This document shows positions 25,664-33,899 of a stretch of 64,000 nt of DNA, piece after piece. Positions within the stretch are counted from its first letter, which is position 1; every line of letters begins with the position of its first letter. Source of the stretch: JAHEJE01 sp965216335 (GTDB lineage Bacteria; Pseudomonadota; Alphaproteobacteria; Rhizobiales; Aestuariivirgaceae); assembly GCA_965216335.1 (NCBI GenBank), contig OZ244154.1, forward strand, positions 1,984,001 to 2,048,000, written 5' to 3'. The position numbers and the translations under genes were made by a program. Below the pieces are notes generated by a model. The model was not told where the DNA came from, made no database searches, and worked only from the letters and a program-made list of their open reading frames with translations.

Positions 25664-28600
25664 CTATCCCGTGAGCGCCACTACATGTGCCCTGTCTTCA
25701 GTGCCGGCATTGGTGTCCAGCAAATCGACGCGGCCATCGGGCAACAGCCGGATGTGGGCGCCTTCGGGAATGCTCAAGGCGGCCCGGGCGCCGGTGATCA
25801 TCGGGATGTCATGCTCGCGGGCGACAATCGCCATGTGCGACAGCCAGCCGCCCACTTCGCACACCACACCGCCGGATTTCAGCATCTCGGCCAGCCAGGC
25901 CGGATGGGCCATCTTGCACACCAGGATATCACCGCGGCTGAATTCGCCGCGCAGGATGCCGCGTTCGCTGTCGGCACAATCGATGACCCTGGCCCGGCCG
26001 AACACCGCACCCTTGCCAGCCACCCGCTGGCCGGCGATGGCGCCGTCATCGGCTGCGGTGTCCGCCGCATCGGCCAGCATGCCCCGCTCCAGCCGTCTGC
26101 GCGTCAGAGCCGCCGGCAGGGCCGGTGTTTCGAGCAGTGCCTCGCTGTGCTGCCGGCGATGCGCGATCCATTCCAGCAATGCCGCATGCGCCTCGTGGCC
26201 GAGACCGGCCAGCTCGTCGGGCTGCAGAAAGAAGATGCCGCCGTCGAGCGACAGGTCCTCATCCAGGCGGACCAGCAACTTGCGCAGAACAGCCAGCTGG
26301 CGCAGGGCATGATGCTTGGCCGTTTCCTTCAGGCCCTGATAGAGCCGGGCGATTTCAACGGCATCGGCGAGCGCCGGCCCGAGGCTCTTCATGTTCGCAG
26401 CCACTGCACAGGTTACGCGGGACCGCACCGGATGCAGGGCCAGTGCGTCGGCCTGTGCCCGCAGCGCCTCGATGTCTTCCGCGTAGCGCGGCGCGGACAG
26501 TTCGTAATCGAACATCGATCGATGCCCCGCCGACTGGCGGAGAAGCCGGTCGCAATCGCCGTTTGACTTCTGCTTGGCCTCCTGCAGCGCCGCAATCAGC
26601 GGATTACTGTCCTCCGCCGCCAGCCACAATGCCGGATCATGCCCCGCCTGCTGCAACCGCGTGCGGGCATCGCCGGCGTAGAAGCTGGCCGCGATGTTGA
26701 TGATCTCGACCTCGACATGTGTGACGTTCACGAATTCCTCGATGGTTGTGCGCGCCAGTTTGAGCAACTGATGCCGGTCGAGCTGCGAAACGTCGGCGGA
26801 CTGCAACACCGCCATGTCTTCAAGGAAACCGGGCAGAAAGCCGCTGGTGAACTCATCGGCAATACACCGCGGCGAGCGCCGCATCCGCCTGGCCGCCAAC
26901 GCGGTGACCTTGACCTGGATGTCACGCGCCGTGCGGGTGTCGGCATAGAGCCGCCCGAACACGGTGTGCAGGTGGCATGCGCCGTCCACTGGCAGGGGAT
27001 AGCGCAGACCGAGCCTGCGGCAGGCCATCTCAACGCTGCCGCCGGCCGACCATAGCCGCTGCATGAGAGCCAGAGAGAACGGCGTCGGGCGCGGCAGAAC
27101 CTCAGACATTTCATCCTGCTGCAGGATGACCTCGTCGCCCGCTCCGTCGCCGGCTAGACCGGCAAGCCGCGCCCACTCGACGGCAACCGGATCGCTCCCG
27201 GTCTGCGCCGTGGCGGTGATATCGCGGGTCTGCACGATCATGAAGCGGCCGCCGGCGTAGACCCACTCGATGTCCTGAGGCGCACCGAAGATCGCCTCGC
27301 AGCGCCGGGCAATTGCCAGCAGCGGCGCCAGGTCGAGATCGGGCGCATCACCGTCCAGCAGGTCGCCCGAGCCGCGTCCGAAGCGGCAGGATAGCGGCGT
27401 CACCCGGCCCGAAACCAGATCCTCGGCGATGCCTTCAACCATTTCCACCAGCATGGCGCCGGGATGGGCCGGATCGCGGCTGAACAGCACGCCGGAGTAC
27501 TCGGCATCGATCATCTGCTGTACCAGAATGTTGCCGGACCCCGCCTTGTGGTGGTAGCTGCCGGCCCGCACCGAGGCAAACGACCGCTCGACCATATCGA
27601 CGGCTTGCGCGAAACGCGAAGCATCAACATTCAGCACGCTCTCGAACACACCGGCAAAGCTGTGTGCGCCGCCATCCTCGCCCTCGGCTGACGACCGCAC
27701 CGCCACGCGACCCAGATCGAGCCGTGCAAAGACACGATCGAGACGGGTCTCGCGTGCCTCGGGGGCATAGCGTGCCAGCTCCTTGAGGAACCGCGCGCTC
27801 AGCACCGCACCTTGCGGCACGGCTATGCCTTCACGCGCCAGAATGGCGAGGTGGTAGGTCTTGTTGCCGCAATTGGCCAGCCGCCGGGGATCGCTCAACG
27901 GGATCACGCCTTCACCAAAGTATCGGTCCTGCCGGTAGGCCTGAAGGAACTGGGGCATTTCGAACAGCCAGTGCGGCCACTGCAGCACCCAGGCGCGCTG
28001 AACCAGCAACAGCACCATGCTGACCGCGAGATAAAGTGTGCCGGCCGCCGGCAGTCCGGCTACGAGCACTGCCAGGGCCGGCACCGCCAACGCCCACACC
28101 AGCATGCGCTGGCGGCGCGTCTTGACAAAGGCCTGGTCGAGATAAGCCCCGCCCAGCACCGCGAACAGCACCGGCAGGGCGTAGACAGGATCAGGCACAG
28201 ACAGGCTTTCCATCCAGGCGGGCCCGGCCGGCACGGCCCCGGCCATCTGGCCGATGGCGGTCAGGTTGAGCATCATCACCGGCAGGAACAGCAGGGCCAG
28301 CATGTTGCGCATCGGGGTGATACCGTGGCGGGAATAGAACGCCTTCAGCGCCGGCCCCATGCGCGCCGCATCGCCCTTCAGTCGGACCTTCAGCGTCTTC
28401 AACTCAGCCGCATTGGCCCGCATGGCAATCTGGTCCCGCTCGGCCTTCAGCGCCACCGGCAGGACCACCAGCCGCGACAGGACGGCGGCAATCAGGATCG
28501 CAATCACGACGCCGGTCTTGCCGGCCAGGAATTCCAGCCAGCCGGCCAGGGTGTCGATCGCCGTCTGCCATAGGCCACGCCGCTGTTCGGCCATCCACGC

Positions 28601-29713
28601 CGCCACATGCGGTTTCGGCGGTTTCTTGGCATAGTACTCCCAGGGCAGCGTGTAACGCCCGATGAATTCCAGCCCCGCCCGGCTCAGCTCCAGGCCCAGC
28701 ACCTGCGAAGAAAAGCAACTGCGCCGGTCATAGCAGGCCGCCACGACCGGCTGGCGCGGCAAGTCGGCAATCGTCTTTGCAAGATCGGCCGTCGACAGCC
28801 GGCGGATCGGGATGTTGACCGCTCCCGGCAAATGACTTGCGGCAAACTCGCCGGGATAACGCACATCGACGATGGTAGTGCCGCCGTTGGCGATCAGTTG
28901 CGAAGCTTGCTGCGTGCCGATCAAGGTCTGGGCACCGGGATACTCCGGCAGCGATCTCAAATCAGACAGACCGCGCACCTTGGGATCGGTGAATGGGCGC
29001 CCCTCGACGATCCATTTCTCAATGCCGCCACGTATGAACCGGCAGTCGATCCCCATGGCCGCCAGCCGCTCGCAGGTCTCAAAGCTGCGGTTACCATTGT
29101 GGCAGAACAGCACCACCTTGCGGCCCGCAAGGTCGATGCCGGACCGGGCAAGATCGGGAAACCGCACGTGCCGGGCGCCGGGCAGCGTGCCCATCTCGTG
29201 TTCCCCGGTTTCGCGCACGTCGAGCAGCAGCGCCTTGCCACTGGCCACCAACGCCTCCGCGTCGGTGGTATCGATACCCAGTGGATGGGTCTTTTGATCG
29301 GCGAACGAAATCTGCCGCAACGTCGGATCGAGCACCGCCTGGCCGGGCAGCCGCGAGGGCCGCAGAAGCGTCGATTGTAGCCGCGCCACCTCGGTGGCGG
29401 TGTTGGAGGTGAACTGATAGACATTCAGGCCGCCCAGCAACATGGCAAGGCACATGCTGGCCAGACACAGCCGCCAGGCCAAGCGGGACCGGCCAGACGT
29501 GCCGTCAGACCGCATGCGGGCGCGAAATCCGGCAAAGACGGCGCTGCCGCCGAACATTGCCGCCAAAAGCGCACCCAATTGCGAAAGGCTCGATACCGAT
29601 CCAATCACCAACTCGGGCGATGGAATGGCCAACGCCGGACCGGATGCGGCAAGCACCCCTCCAGCAGCACCGCACCCGACAAACACAAACCGACCCCACC
29701 AAACGTCTGGCAT
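25664..29713 (-). CDS. Rhodanese x2 - YidC/Oxa1-like - PEP-synthase-type ATP-binding - phosphohistidine swivel fusion protein
   Basis: A 1349-residue membrane protein. Residues 9-30, 42-62 and 78-100 are hydrophobic. Rhodanese 1 spans about 146-240 with Cys204 in the loop CHNGNRS; rhodanese 2 spans about 262-360 with Cys327 in CYDRRSC. Residues about 385-575 resemble YidC/Oxa1: TM segment with conserved Arg414 (LSRLVVLPVALK), a charged cytoplasmic hairpin, SRHGITPMRN, then four more TM segments. Residues about 605-835 are a PEP-synthase/PPDK-type ATP-binding domain (AVRSSAEGEDGGAHSFAGV, GVLFSRDP, QDIEWVYAGGRFMIVQTR). Residues about 1228-1330 are a swivel domain with His1293 (GGWLSHMAIVARE). 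The PEP/pyruvate-binding barrel is absent, so the kinase half resembles rifampicin phosphotransferase. Function is unknown; the ATG has GGGAGG 6 nt upstream. Confidence 0.85.
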   Translation of the reverse strand: MPDVWWGRFVFVGCGAAGGVLAASGPALAIPSPELVIGSVSSLSQLGALLAAMFGGSAVFAGFRARMRSDGTSGRSRLAWRLCLASMCLAMLLGGLNVYQFTSNTATEVARLQSTLLRPSRLPGQAVLDPTLRQISFADQKTHPLGIDTTDAEALVASGKALLLDVRETGEHEMGTLPGARHVRFPDLARSGIDLAGRKVVLFCHNGNRSFETCERLAAMGIDCRFIRGGIEKWIVEGRPFTDPKVRGLSDLRSLPEYPGAQTLIGTQQASQLIANGGTTIVDVRYPGEFAASHLPGAVNIPIRRLSTADLAKTIADLPRQPVVAACYDRRSCFSSQVLGLELSRAGLEFIGRYTLPWEYYAKKPPKPHVAAWMAEQRRGLWQTAIDTLAGWLEFLAGKTGVVIAILIAAVLSRLVVLPVALKAERDQIAMRANAAELKTLKVRLKGDAARMGPALKAFYSRHGITPMRNMLALLFLPVMMLNLTAIGQMAGAVPAGPAWMESLSVPDPVYALPVLFAVLGGAYLDQAFVKTRRQRMLVWALAVPALAVLVAGLPAAGTLYLAVSMVLLLVQRAWVLQWPHWLFEMPQFLQAYRQDRYFGEGVIPLSDPRRLANCGNKTYHLAILAREGIAVPQGAVLSARFLKELARYAPEARETRLDRVFARLDLGRVAVRSSAEGEDGGAHSFAGVFESVLNVDASRFAQAVDMVERSFASVRAGSYHHKAGSGNILVQQMIDAEYSGVLFSRDPAHPGAMLVEMVEGIAEDLVSGRVTPLSCRFGRGSGDLLDGDAPDLDLAPLLAIARRCEAIFGAPQDIEWVYAGGRFMIVQTRDITATAQTGSDPVAVEWARLAGLAGDGAGDEVILQQDEMSEVLPRPTPFSLALMQRLWSAGGSVEMACRRLGLRYPLPVDGACHLHTVFGRLYADTRTARDIQVKVTALAARRMRRSPRCIADEFTSGFLPGFLEDMAVLQSADVSQLDRHQLLKLARTTIEEFVNVTHVEVEIINIAASFYAGDARTRLQQAGHDPALWLAAEDSNPLIAALQEAKQKSNGDCDRLLRQSAGHRSMFDYELSAPRYAEDIEALRAQADALALHPVRSRVTCAVAANMKSLGPALADAVEIARLYQGLKETAKHHALRQLAVLRKLLVRLDEDLSLDGGIFFLQPDELAGLGHEAHAALLEWIAHRRQHSEALLETPALPAALTRRRLERGMLADAADTAADDGAIAGQRVAGKGAVFGRARVIDCADSERGILRGEFSRGDILVCKMAHPAWLAEMLKSGGVVCEVGGWLSHMAIVAREHDIPMITGARAALSIPEGAHIRLLPDGRVDLLDTNAGTEDRAHVVALTG

Positions 29714-29833
29714 TCATGGCCTCCCAACCGTTGGCCCGTCACCGGCACAGCGCAGGCCTCCCTACGCCGCACCCGAGCGATGCGAAGTCAGTCGAACCAC
29801 ACCCCTATAACGGGCAGAACCCCTTGGTTGATA

Positions 29834-29862
29834 TTTATACGTGTACGGAGGGCGTTAATCAA
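29834..29862 (-). promoter_or_regulatory. Sigma-70 promoter for the 25664-29713 gene
   Basis: On the minus strand TTGATT (29862-29857) is separated by exactly 17 nt from TATAAA (29839-29834). The start would be near 29827, leaving an untranslated leader of about 114 nt. The AT-rich setting stands out from the GC-rich surroundings. Confidence 0.65.
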
Positions 29863-29889
29863 TTTTTAATAGAATTATAAATGGGAATA

Positions 29890-29902
29890 CAAGCATTGCT
29901 TG
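29890..29902. promoter_or_regulatory. Perfect 13-bp palindrome, putative operator
   Basis: CAAGCA-T-TGCTTG is centred about 34 nt upstream of the -35 element of the promoter at 29834-29862, near position -69. That is a position often used by activators. The binding protein is unknown. Confidence 0.45.
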
Positions 29903-30023
29903 CATATCTAATGATGCTGCCGGTGCCGGAAAATCGCCGTAAACGACTCATTAACTATGAACCGAAGTCGCCACCTCGACGCGGCACACCAATCGGCAAA
30001 GCAGAACGGAAACACCGCAAGTG

Positions 30024-31286
30024 TTACAGGCCGAACTCGCTGAACGGGATGAAGTTGAGAATGTCGCCGGACCGGACCTGTATCGTGTCTTCGGCAATTT
30101 CGATCAGACCGGTGGCCTGGGTCAAACCGCTAATCAGGCCGGAGCCGTCACGGGGAAACTTGCAAAGAACACTCTGAACACCACTTCCCTCGATCCAGCC
30201 GCGCTGAAACTCGCGCCGGTCGGGTTTCTTGCGGGCGATGTCGAACCCCGCAGCGACCGGAAACCGTTGTGGCGGATGCCAGTCTGCCCCCTGCAGCGCC
30301 GCCAGAACAGGTTGCACGTAGAGCAGGAAACACACAAACGCCGCCACCGGATTCCCCGGCAGGCCGAGAAACACCGTGTCGCCGACCTGCCCGAAGGCCA
30401 TCGGCCGGCCCGGCTTGATCGCCAGCTGCCAGGCATGCAGCGACCCCAGCGCCTGAATGGTTTCTATCATGTAGTCGGCTTCACCGCGACTGGCGCCGCC
30501 GGTGGTCAGGATCACATGGTGGTCGCGCGCTGCCGATTCGATCGCCTGACGCACCACCGAGCGGTCGTCAGGCAGAATGCCGAGATCGGTCATCTGCGCA
30601 CCTGTGGACTTGAGCAGGCCGGACAACAGAAAATGATTGGCGTCAAAGACCTCGCCGGATTCAAGCGGTGTGCCGGGCCGGACGATCTCGTCTCCGGTGG
30701 AGACCACAGCCACCCGCAGTGCCTGAAAGACCTCTATGCTCGCGGTTCCTGTCGAAGCAATCGCTGCCAGATGCTGCGGCTGCAGGCGCACGCCGGACGA
30801 AACGACGGCATCGCCGGCTTTGACGTCCTCGCCGGCCGCACGCACGTTGATGCCCGGCTTGACACCCGCCGGCACGGTCAGCGTGGTTCCGTCGACTTGC
30901 GCATCTTCCTGCATGATGCAGGTATCGGCGCCCTGCGGCATCGGCGCGCCGGTAAAAATCCGGGCCGCCTGACCGCGCCCCAGATGGCCGGTATCCGCCG
31001 CCCCGGCCTGGATGCGCGCACTCACTTGGAGTGCTGTCTCGCCAGCCCCCAGCGACGATGCGGCAAAGGCATAACCGTCGACTGCCGCATTGGTGAACGC
31101 CGGCACATCGCGCGGTGCGGCAACCGGCGCTGCCAGCACCCGCCCAGCCGCATCACCCAGGCCGACGGCCTCGCTGTCCACGACACGAGACACACGCGCC
31201 CGCAGCAACGCCAGTACATCGTCGTGGCGCAGGCGGTCCTTGTCGTGCAAGAAGCAATCGTCGATCAGGCGGCGGGCAGCGGTCAT
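30024..31286 (-). CDS. moeA: Molybdopterin molybdotransferase
   Basis: A 420-residue MoeA that inserts molybdate into adenylated molybdopterin. Motifs: DVPAFTNAAVDGYAF near residue 60, RIFTGAPMPQGADTCIMQED, the catalytic region TTGGASRGEADYMIE and KPGRPMAFGQVGDTVFLGLPGNPVAAFVCF. Its start overlaps mobB by 4 nt (ATGA). It is the last gene of the amine oxidase-MOSC-fdhD-mobA-mobB-moeA unit. Confidence 0.95.
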   Translation of the reverse strand: MTAARRLIDDCFLHDKDRLRHDDVLALLRARVSRVVDSEAVGLGDAAGRVLAAPVAAPRDVPAFTNAAVDGYAFAASSLGAGETALQVSARIQAGAADTGHLGRGQAARIFTGAPMPQGADTCIMQEDAQVDGTTLTVPAGVKPGINVRAAGEDVKAGDAVVSSGVRLQPQHLAAIASTGTASIEVFQALRVAVVSTGDEIVRPGTPLESGEVFDANHFLLSGLLKSTGAQMTDLGILPDDRSVVRQAIESAARDHHVILTTGGASRGEADYMIETIQALGSLHAWQLAIKPGRPMAFGQVGDTVFLGLPGNPVAAFVCFLLYVQPVLAALQGADWHPPQRFPVAAGFDIARKKPDRREFQRGWIEGSGVQSVLCKFPRDGSGLISGLTQATGLIEIAEDTIQVRSGDILNFIPFSEFGL

Positions 31287-31792
31287 TCCACCGGCAAACC
31301 TACATGGCGCAGAGCCAGGTCGGCAAGCCCGCAGATATCGTCGCGCGACAGGACCGGGACGCCTTCACCGGTGAGCGGCCCGCTGGCGGCAATCGCGATG
31401 ATTGTCGGATCCTCGGGGGCCAGCGGCGGATGGTCCAGTTCCAGATTGCGGGCTTCGATCTTCGGATGACTGTCACGCTTGTAGCCTTCGACGATCACCA
31501 GGTCGCATGGCGTCATGCGCGCCAGAATGTCACTCAGTGACAACTCGTCCTCGTGCTTCATGTCACGGATCAGCGCCAGCTGAAAGCGTGACACGACGGC
31601 CACCTCGCCGGCACCGGCCTTGCGGTGCCGAAAACTGTCGCGACCCTTATGGTCGATATCGAATGTATGATGCGCATGCTTGATGGTGGAGACACGCAAT
31701 CCGCGTTTGGTCAGTTCCGCAACCAGACGTTCAACCAGGGTGGTTTTGCCGGAATTCTTGTAGCCGGTCACCCCGATCACCCGTTGGCTCAT
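31283..31792 (-). CDS. mobB: Molybdopterin-guanine dinucleotide biosynthesis protein B
   Basis: A 169-residue P-loop GTPase with Walker A GYKNSGKTTLVERLV, THD-like KHAHHTFDIDHKGRDSFRHRKAGA and VIVEGYKRDSHPKIE. MobB assists MobA in adding GMP to the molybdenum cofactor. It overlaps both mobA and moeA by 4 nt. Confidence 0.94.
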   Translation of the reverse strand: MSQRVIGVTGYKNSGKTTLVERLVAELTKRGLRVSTIKHAHHTFDIDHKGRDSFRHRKAGAGEVAVVSRFQLALIRDMKHEDELSLSDILARMTPCDLVIVEGYKRDSHPKIEARNLELDHPPLAPEDPTIIAIAASGPLTGEGVPVLSRDDICGLADLALRHVGLPVE

Positions 31793-32412
31793 ACAATATA
31801 CTCCTGCAGGATCTTCTGCGCCGCGCCGGTATCTTCCGGCCGGTTGATGTTGAAGAACGGATCATAGGGCGTCACAGGGAAGTTCGCGACAGCAAGTTTG
31901 TAACGCGCCGTCCATGCATCGATCTTGCGCACCCCTTCATCGACAATCGCCGCGCGCAACTCATCTGCCAGCGCCACGGGCCACAACCCGAACACCGGAT
32001 GGGTGCGCCGCCCGGATGCCGCGCATGCGAGGTCTGCACCTTCGCTTTCCATAGCCTGAAACAGGCCGTGCACCAGATCGCGCGGCAGGAACGGCGTGTC
32101 GCACGCCGCCGTGACAACCCATTTGATGTGCGGCATGTTCTCGCGCGCCCACTCCATGCCTGTCAGCACGCCACCCAGTGGACCGGGCAAACCTTCAACC
32201 GTGTCGGGAACGACATTCGGCGACACGCCGAGAAACCGGTCCGGCGCACCGTTTGCGTTCAGGATTGCCATACCCACCTGCCGCTCGATGCGCATCAGCA
32301 CATGCATCAGCAAGGGGCGTCCGCCCAATGGAATAAAGGCCTTCTCCAGACCACCCATGCGCCGCGACAGTCCGCCGGCCAGCACACAGCCAAGTGTTTC
32401 ATCGATACTCAA
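31789..32412 (-). CDS. mobA: Molybdenum cofactor guanylyltransferase
   Basis: A 207-residue nucleotidyltransferase that makes the bis-MGD or MGD form of the cofactor. The GTP-binding loop is LAGGLSRRMGGLEKAF, followed by LPGPLGGVLTGMEWA, TAACDTPFLP and FFNINRPED. The likely start is TTG 32412, one base after the fdhD stop, with GGAGGAGCG just upstream; the longer in-frame extension lies inside fdhD. MGD-type cofactor fits a formate dehydrogenase, matching the adjacent fdhD. Confidence 0.9.
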   Translation of the reverse strand: MSIDETLGCVLAGGLSRRMGGLEKAFIPLGGRPLLMHVLMRIERQVGMAILNANGAPDRFLGVSPNVVPDTVEGLPGPLGGVLTGMEWARENMPHIKWVVTAACDTPFLPRDLVHGLFQAMESEGADLACAASGRRTHPVFGLWPVALADELRAAIVDEGVRKIDAWTARYKLAVANFPVTPYDPFFNINRPEDTGAAQKILQEYIV

Positions 32413-32413
32413 A

Positions 32414-33304
32414 CTAACGCTCCTCCATCGCACTCTTGCGGCGATGCTTTGCCTCTTCGTCACCGGCCATGGCGGCATCGGCATCGAACACGATGCGCTC
32501 TTGCCCCGAGAGAGCGACGAACCGTTTGCCGCGCGCCCGGCCGATCAGCGTCAGGCCCGCTTGTCTGGCGAGGTCCACACCCCAGGCGGTGAAACCCGAT
32601 CGTGAGACCAGAACCGGAATGCCCATGCCGACACATTTGATGATCATTTCCGATGTTAACCGACCAGTGGTATAAAAAATCTTGTCAGTAGGCGGAATTC
32701 TGTGAACGAACATCCATCCGGCGATCTTATCGACCGCATTGTGCCGCCCGACATCCTCCAGATAGACCAGCGGCCTGTCCTCCTGGCACAGCACACAGCC
32801 ATGGATCGCCCCGGCCTTCAAATAGAGCGACGGCGCGGTATTGATCTTCTTGGTCAGCGTGTACAGCCACGATGTCTTGATGATGGCGCTGCGCGGCAGC
32901 TCGATGGTCTCGAAAACCTCCATCATATCGCCGAAAACCGTGCCTTGCGCGCATCCCGAGGTGCGGACCTTCTTCTTCAGTTTCTCCTCGTAGTCGGTCT
33001 GCCGGGCGGTGCGGATGACGATGAGTTCGAGGTCCTCGTCATAGTCGATACCGGTGATCTCATCATCGGGTTTCAACATGCCCTGGTTGAGCAGATAACC
33101 GATCGCCAGCCAGTCCGGGTGATCGCCGATCGTCATGGCGGTGACGATTTCTTGACCATTCAGGAAGATTGTCAGCGGCCGCTCGTGCACGACGCGGCTG
33201 GACACCGGATTTCCGTCCTGGTCGATGCCCTCAACGGCGTCGGACAGCCGTTCATCGTCCGGATCGGGCAGGATGGTGAACTCTTCGATATCACGCGTGT
33301 TCAT
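32414..33304 (-). CDS. fdhD: Formate dehydrogenase accessory sulfurtransferase FdhD
   Basis: FdhD passes sulfur from IscS to the Mo cofactor of formate dehydrogenase. The 296-residue protein has ERPLTIFLNGQ, the RTSGCAQGT loop, SLYLKAGAIHGCVLC, EDVGRHNAVDK and TTGRLTSEMIIKC. The usual CxxC is represented by C118-A-Q-G121, so only its first Cys is present, while a different CxxC occurs at C170-C173. It overlaps the MOSC gene by 4 nt. Formate dehydrogenase structural genes are outside the window. Confidence 0.93.
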   Translation of the reverse strand: MNTRDIEEFTILPDPDDERLSDAVEGIDQDGNPVSSRVVHERPLTIFLNGQEIVTAMTIGDHPDWLAIGYLLNQGMLKPDDEITGIDYDEDLELIVIRTARQTDYEEKLKKKVRTSGCAQGTVFGDMMEVFETIELPRSAIIKTSWLYTLTKKINTAPSLYLKAGAIHGCVLCQEDRPLVYLEDVGRHNAVDKIAGWMFVHRIPPTDKIFYTTGRLTSEMIIKCVGMGIPVLVSRSGFTAWGVDLARQAGLTLIGRARGKRFVALSGQERIVFDADAAMAGDEEAKHRRKSAMEER

Positions 33305-33888
33305 GCGCCGGGATCATAAATCCGCTGCGGTGGAATGTGCAGCGCTATTTCATCGCCGACGGCAATCGCCCCCTCACGCTCGACCCAGCCGACCGTGCCG
33401 CGCAAGTGTTTCGCTGCCGCAACGAACCTTGAGCCGGCACCCGGGTGGTGCTGCTCGACCACATCGGCAGGGTAGCGGCAAGGCTCATTCTCATTGTCGA
33501 CCACCAGCGCCGCACCGGATGAAAACAGCAGACGCGACGATGGCGGCACCTCGGTGAACCTCGGAATGCCCGACACCATCAGGTTGGCACCGAGCCACTC
33601 CGGCGCAATCTTGTGCACACGCAGATTGCCGGCAATCGCCGCCAGATCCTCCACCGACAGCATCGACACCTGACGGGTGTTCCTGATCGGCGTGTCCTTG
33701 GCGTATTGCTTGCGGTAACGCACATCGGACTTGGTCACCAGGCCGGAATGGCGCTCGCCGGCAAAGCCCTCGAAGGTCACCTCCACCCGTTCGATGCGGG
33801 CCGTCTCGATGCTGTCGTCGGCACGATTGCCATTCACCAGGATCGCCTCGACCCGGCCGATGATGCCGGTGGGATGCAATATTGTCAT
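33301..33888 (-). CDS. MOSC domain-containing protein
   Basis: A 195-residue MOSC protein (molybdenum cofactor sulfurase C-terminal domain) with GRVEAILVNGNRA, FEGFAGERHSG, RQVSMLSVEDL, LGANLMVSGIPRF and the conserved Cys region NENEPCRYP near residue 135. MOSC domains bind Mo cofactor and carry sulfur or act in N-hydroxylated compound reduction. ATG 33888 is chosen because GAAGG lies 8 nt upstream; a TTG at 33903 overlaps the previous stop. Its place between fdhD and the amine oxidase is unusual. Confidence 0.88.
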   Translation of the reverse strand: MTILHPTGIIGRVEAILVNGNRADDSIETARIERVEVTFEGFAGERHSGLVTKSDVRYRKQYAKDTPIRNTRQVSMLSVEDLAAIAGNLRVHKIAPEWLGANLMVSGIPRFTEVPPSSRLLFSSGAALVVDNENEPCRYPADVVEQHHPGAGSRFVAAAKHLRGTVGWVEREGAIAVGDEIALHIPPQRIYDPGA

Positions 33889-33899
33889 GTCCGCGGCCT

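Larger units (their letters stand above)
29714..30023. other. Intergenic region upstream of the YidC-PEP-synthase fusion gene
   Basis: This 310-nt gap contains an AT-rich promoter, a palindrome and otherwise no gene. A 98-codon plus-strand frame starting at 29881 mostly overlaps moeA antisense, has no ribosome binding site, and is not called. Confidence 0.7.

Noticed and set aside
29881..30177. A 98-codon plus-strand frame starting with ATG in the AT-rich region
   Set aside because: There is no Shine-Dalgarno sequence, most of it is antisense to moeA and its composition is not protein-like.
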